NCBI GenBank assembly: GCA_013398955.1
Contig: VWPU01004872.1
Location: 124,001 to 188,000 of the forward strand
Direction of reading: 5' to 3'
DNA from: Callaeas wilsoni
Lineage: Eukaryota; Chordata; Aves; Passeriformes; Callaeidae
DNA length: 64,000 nt
This document shows, piece after piece, positions 60,392 to 64,000 of the stretch (its first letter is position 1; the number at the start of each line of letters is the position of its first letter). The notes under the pieces are model-generated. The model was not told the DNA's origin and did no database searches. It saw only the letters and a program-made list of their open reading frames with translations. A program made the position numbers and the translations under genes.

Positions 60392-63300
60392 CTGTTAGTG
60401 AGTTTCACCCTAGGCTTCAGAAAAGTATGAGGGAATGCTTTCTTACTTGGAGAGTTGTAGAAACTTCCATAGGGGCAGACCAGTGTGAAGCACTGTTCCT
60501 TTCCACTTATTTTGTTGTCCTTTTTCCTTTTCCTGTCCTGTCTGTCACCCCTCAATTCTTGTCTCTTCAAACATAGTAGCCTCTCCCCAAATTCCTTCCA
60601 TTTTTCTACTGTTTACTCAAAGCCAGACAAGTACCCTAACTATGGAAATTACCACACGCAGGTCCTCTTCAGAGTAAGCTTATCTTTCCTTCTGTTGTAC
60701 AATGATAGTACTGGGAATCTTGCATCTTGTACTTTCAGTAACAGGGGTTTTTTTCCAAATTTATGCAATGCAACTGTGAATTTTACATCATAGGTCAACT
60801 AGTAAGTGATTTGAGAGAGAAGAATAAAATTAAATTCTGTGTCTCTGAGATGAAAAATAAATCATAACCATTTATTAGAAATAATATTTATGTTACATAA
60901 CAGTCAAATTGCACAAACAATTGTATTAACAGAGGTGGGAAACTGTAGCAATGGTGCCTAGAGGGATGATGAAGTAACTAAATAAAAGGGGAACACTCAA
61001 ATTCCTGAAATTAGTGACGGAAAATATTTCTGTTCCACTTAACATTTCCATTCGTTGTCCCCAGCTACGTGTTGGTCTCCATCAGATTGTGCCAAGACCA
61101 GCTGTGTGTGTGAGACACTGAAACCTCTTTGCAATGCAATGAAAACATTTATCTTTATGAACATCATAACAATTCATAGAGAATCATAATGATTTTAGAG
61201 CCATAGAGACCCTTTACAGAATTACGTAAGGCATCAGACTATAAAGCAAAAATTATATCAAACAGTATAATCTGAGGTAAAATAGTTAAAGTAGTCAGAA
61301 AAGATGGCAAATTTTATTTCCTGATAAGTATATAATTAGTATTTTATAGTTACAGTTCTTTTTCTACAACTTATGTCTGTAGTTGAGCATTTTTCTCAGA
61401 ATTAGAGAAAAGTAAACTAGGTGAGATAAAATAGGATGCAGTCATGCCAGCTTCTTATCTAAAGCCTGGTTCATGTGCAAAACTGTTTGGAGCTTTTTTT
61501 TGGTTGGCTGTCAAAATTCCATCACCAAAGGACTTTTTGCTTTTAGTGCCAGACACTAGTATGCAATATTCTGAGCTTTTGAGGCCAGTGTTGAAAATGG
61601 GTCTGTATCTGTGTTTTTCTGTTCATAGCTCTGCTTTTGGGGGGGAAAAAAAAGGAGAGGAACAAAGTTTAAAAAAAAAATAAATGTACAATTGCATGTA
61701 GCGTTTATAGTAGCACTTAGTCTAAACATCCATAAAAATGGTTGCAGAGTATCCATGTTTGGGTATTTGTGGGTGGCTGCAGCATGGACCCATGTGCATT
61801 GATACGAACTGTATACTTCAGCTGGTTTTTCTCATTTTAAAGATATTACTCTAAAACTATTTACACAAAGGCAAAAAAGTACAACTCTAAATATGCTTCT
61901 ACAATTGCTTCCTTTTGCTGAAGTGGCAATCTGAAAAAGGATTTTCCTGGGCAGATTAAACACTGGATGCTCCAGACAGAACAATCGAGCGTTTCAGAAT
62001 GAATTATACTAACTTGCTGAACCAGACTCTTCTCCCTGTGAGCATGTATTTGTTTGCATATATTTATCAGTCTGCTTGGAAACAGAATGAGAAACATTCA
62101 TGCATCGCCTTTTAGAGAAGAATCTGAATGGAACTTTTTTTTAAAATTGTATTAGGGGAAAAAAAGCATCCTAGGGAAGATCATAGCCATTTACTGTAAA
62201 CTAGGAAGAGGCTGTAAAGGCACTTCTTTCCACTGATTTTCACACAGTGTGAGTTGTTAGTTCATCTTTCCTTTAGATAATTCCAAGCTCCAGTTTAACA
62301 GTGAAGCATACTGTAACTCCTTGTCTCCCAGTTTAAGCTCCCTAGGGGAGGTATTTCAGGAACTCTTACTTGCTTGTAGTTTCTTGACTGTCAGGCTATT
62401 TTACCTCTTTATTTTCACTCATGACCACACATGAAGCACTTCAGACTTAATCTGACTTCTAGGACTTTAGAAACAAATTCAAATGCTTCCAAAATTAAAA
62501 GTTCTTATAATAATGGCTCACTTGCTACATTTAATATTTTAATAGCTAACTTTTCATGAAAGAAGTTATTGGTTTGTTTAAGTGATGACCTTCTGGCCTC
62601 AAAATCAGGTTAGGTCTGATATTAACCATGATAATTCACAGAGTGCAGGTCTATCTAGCAAGCGCACAGGGCAATTACAGCTACTGACAAACTGCTGGAA
62701 TTCTCTTCCCTTGTGACAGGAAAAACTGTTCCAGCATTTGACATAAAGCAAATGCTTACCAGTCACTGTGGAAAAGGTTGCTTGCAAAGGCATACGGGTT
62801 GTTCACACCGCTCAGTGCACACAAATAAAGCTATATTAGGAGCCTGCTCACACATCATTGATGTTGTTAGTAAGGAGGCAAGTTCTTACACTGCTTGTTT
62901 TGATTATTGGCCTGCAGAGCCCAAGAGCACTTCAGTGTCCAGGTGCCACATCAATCCATGTTATGATTTTATCTCGTGACAAGACTCAGAGTGCACCAGT
63001 CACTCTTCTCAAATTTTATTTTACCATCTAAGAGGACTGATTTTCTTGGTTTTCTTCTACTTTTTATGTCATTGCAAAACAATGCTATTGGACATTTGCA
63101 AATTTCTAGGCTAGGTTACTTTTAGCTCCCACTATTAGAACTCTGAATTGAAAACCAAAATACCAATACAGACAACTTTAGCATAGCTTCTACATCTCCT
63201 TCATGTCAAAAGCCAAAAACATTGGTGAAAATAATGAATATGTAATCACATTTTCCATAATGAGGAAAATGTCATGCTTTATGGTCTTTCAAGAATATTC

Positions 63301-64000
63301 TGAGCATTTAGGAATATATCCTCTTCACTTAAAGCTCTCCTTCTATTATGTGAAAAATGTATTAGGCAACTAGAATGACAGTTCCACTTGTTTTGCTTAT
63401 TTATTTTTACTTTCTAATTAATCTGACTTAGGCACCAGCTTCCCTCTGAATGTATATCTTGGTTAATTGTGGATGTCTGCTTATATCTTTGCATGAAGAT
63501 TTAAAGCAAGGCTGTTTGCTTTCTGTGGCTATCAAAATATATTGGCAGGACTTTGAAAAGCCTGGGGAGGATCTGACCAAAATCTTTTCAGTAAAAGCAG
63601 TAATAGAATCATAGTCATTCCCTTTCACCCACTATCTAGTAGATTATAAAAGCTGGTAGAAGTTTTTAATAAGGAGCAATGCCAAAATACTGCTTGGTGA
63701 AATTGGTTAAATAGGGAACTAGGGAATAACACAATTTTTAACTACCTCTACATTTTGATTTATTTACACTTTACACAGAAACTGTTGATTTTTCTTACAA
63801 ATGGCCGTTGTAATCATAACATGCCATGAGAATTTTCTGCTCTGTGCTTTGGCTGTTCATTTTCTGGGCCACAGCGCTCTCACTAAAATAACCTGTGTAA
63901 CACTGGATTTATTCTCATGTACTTCCCTTTTACTTTTTACCCAAACTTTTTCTCTATCCTAGAGATCAAGAAATGATTCAGACTGAAAATTATTACTCCT

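Larger units (their letters stand above)
41114..64000 (+). other. PALLD: Start of a very long PALLD intron (more than 22.9 kb)
   Basis: After GTGAGT at 41114 no palladin exon can be found to the end of the window. The next coding segment expected from the mammalian protein (starting DPLKLQQLQNQ, then the second proline-rich region) is absent, so it lies downstream. Contents recognised are a MIR-like fossil at 43.7 kb, a CR1 at 46.4-46.9 kb, a TC microsatellite at 51.8 kb, a T15 run at 49057-49071 and a TAAC run at 60374-60391. Everything else is AT-rich sequence with only short, chance-like frames on both strands. Confidence 0.8.

Noticed and set aside
63961..64000. Possible acceptor (CTATCCTAG) and exon start at the window edge
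   Set aside because: The sequence after it does not read like the expected next palladin segment, and the stretch is too short to judge.

Overview
The window is a stretch of vertebrate nuclear genome, almost certainly from a bird and probably a songbird (passerine). It is AT-rich and intron-dominated, with few transposons. Those present are avian in type: three 5'-truncated CR1 LINEs, one SINE with a tRNA-Ile-like head and a CR1-like tail (the TguSINE1 type known from zebra finch), and an ERVL-type endogenous retrovirus fragment whose LTR resembles those common in neoavian genomes. The assignment rests on recognising these families by eye, without a database search.

The only protein-coding gene I can support is PALLD (palladin), on the + strand. 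Palladin is an actin-crosslinking scaffold of stress fibres, focal adhesions and Z-discs. Eight consecutive internal coding exons are visible: 22895-23073, 25377-25443, 26044-26149, 27110-27184, 29774-29915, 31471-31494, 39901-40020 and 40801-41113. All have GT/AG boundaries and every junction keeps frame. Together they give 1026 nt, about 342 codons: the second half of Ig domain 1, a Ser/Thr-rich linker, the whole of Ig domain 2 (split by a 24-nt microexon), and a proline-rich linker. The upstream exon with the first half of Ig1 and the downstream exons (second proline-rich region, Ig3-Ig5) lie outside the window.

Layout. 1-2500: intron or upstream sequence with one SINE. About 2500-3103: a CpG-enriched island ending in a consensus splice donor, the best candidate for an internal promoter and non-coding first exon of a shorter palladin isoform. 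3104-22894: a 19.8-kb intron with a MIR-like fossil (about 11.0 kb) and a CR1 carrying pol remnants (about 21.5-22.5 kb). 22895-41113: the exon cluster, with a second CR1 (about 27.6-28.1 kb) and an antisense ERVL fragment that fills most of the intron before the microexon. 41114-64000: the start of a very long intron with a MIR-like fossil (43.7 kb), a CR1 (46.4-46.9 kb) and a TC microsatellite (51.8 kb), but no exon I can identify.

I found no RNA gene, CRISPR array or operon-like structure, and no evidence for a wholly new biological system. The most interesting points are the candidate alternative promoter and its predicted N-terminally shortened product, the retroviral LTR that starts 9 bases after a palladin splice donor, and the frame-neutral microexon inside Ig2.
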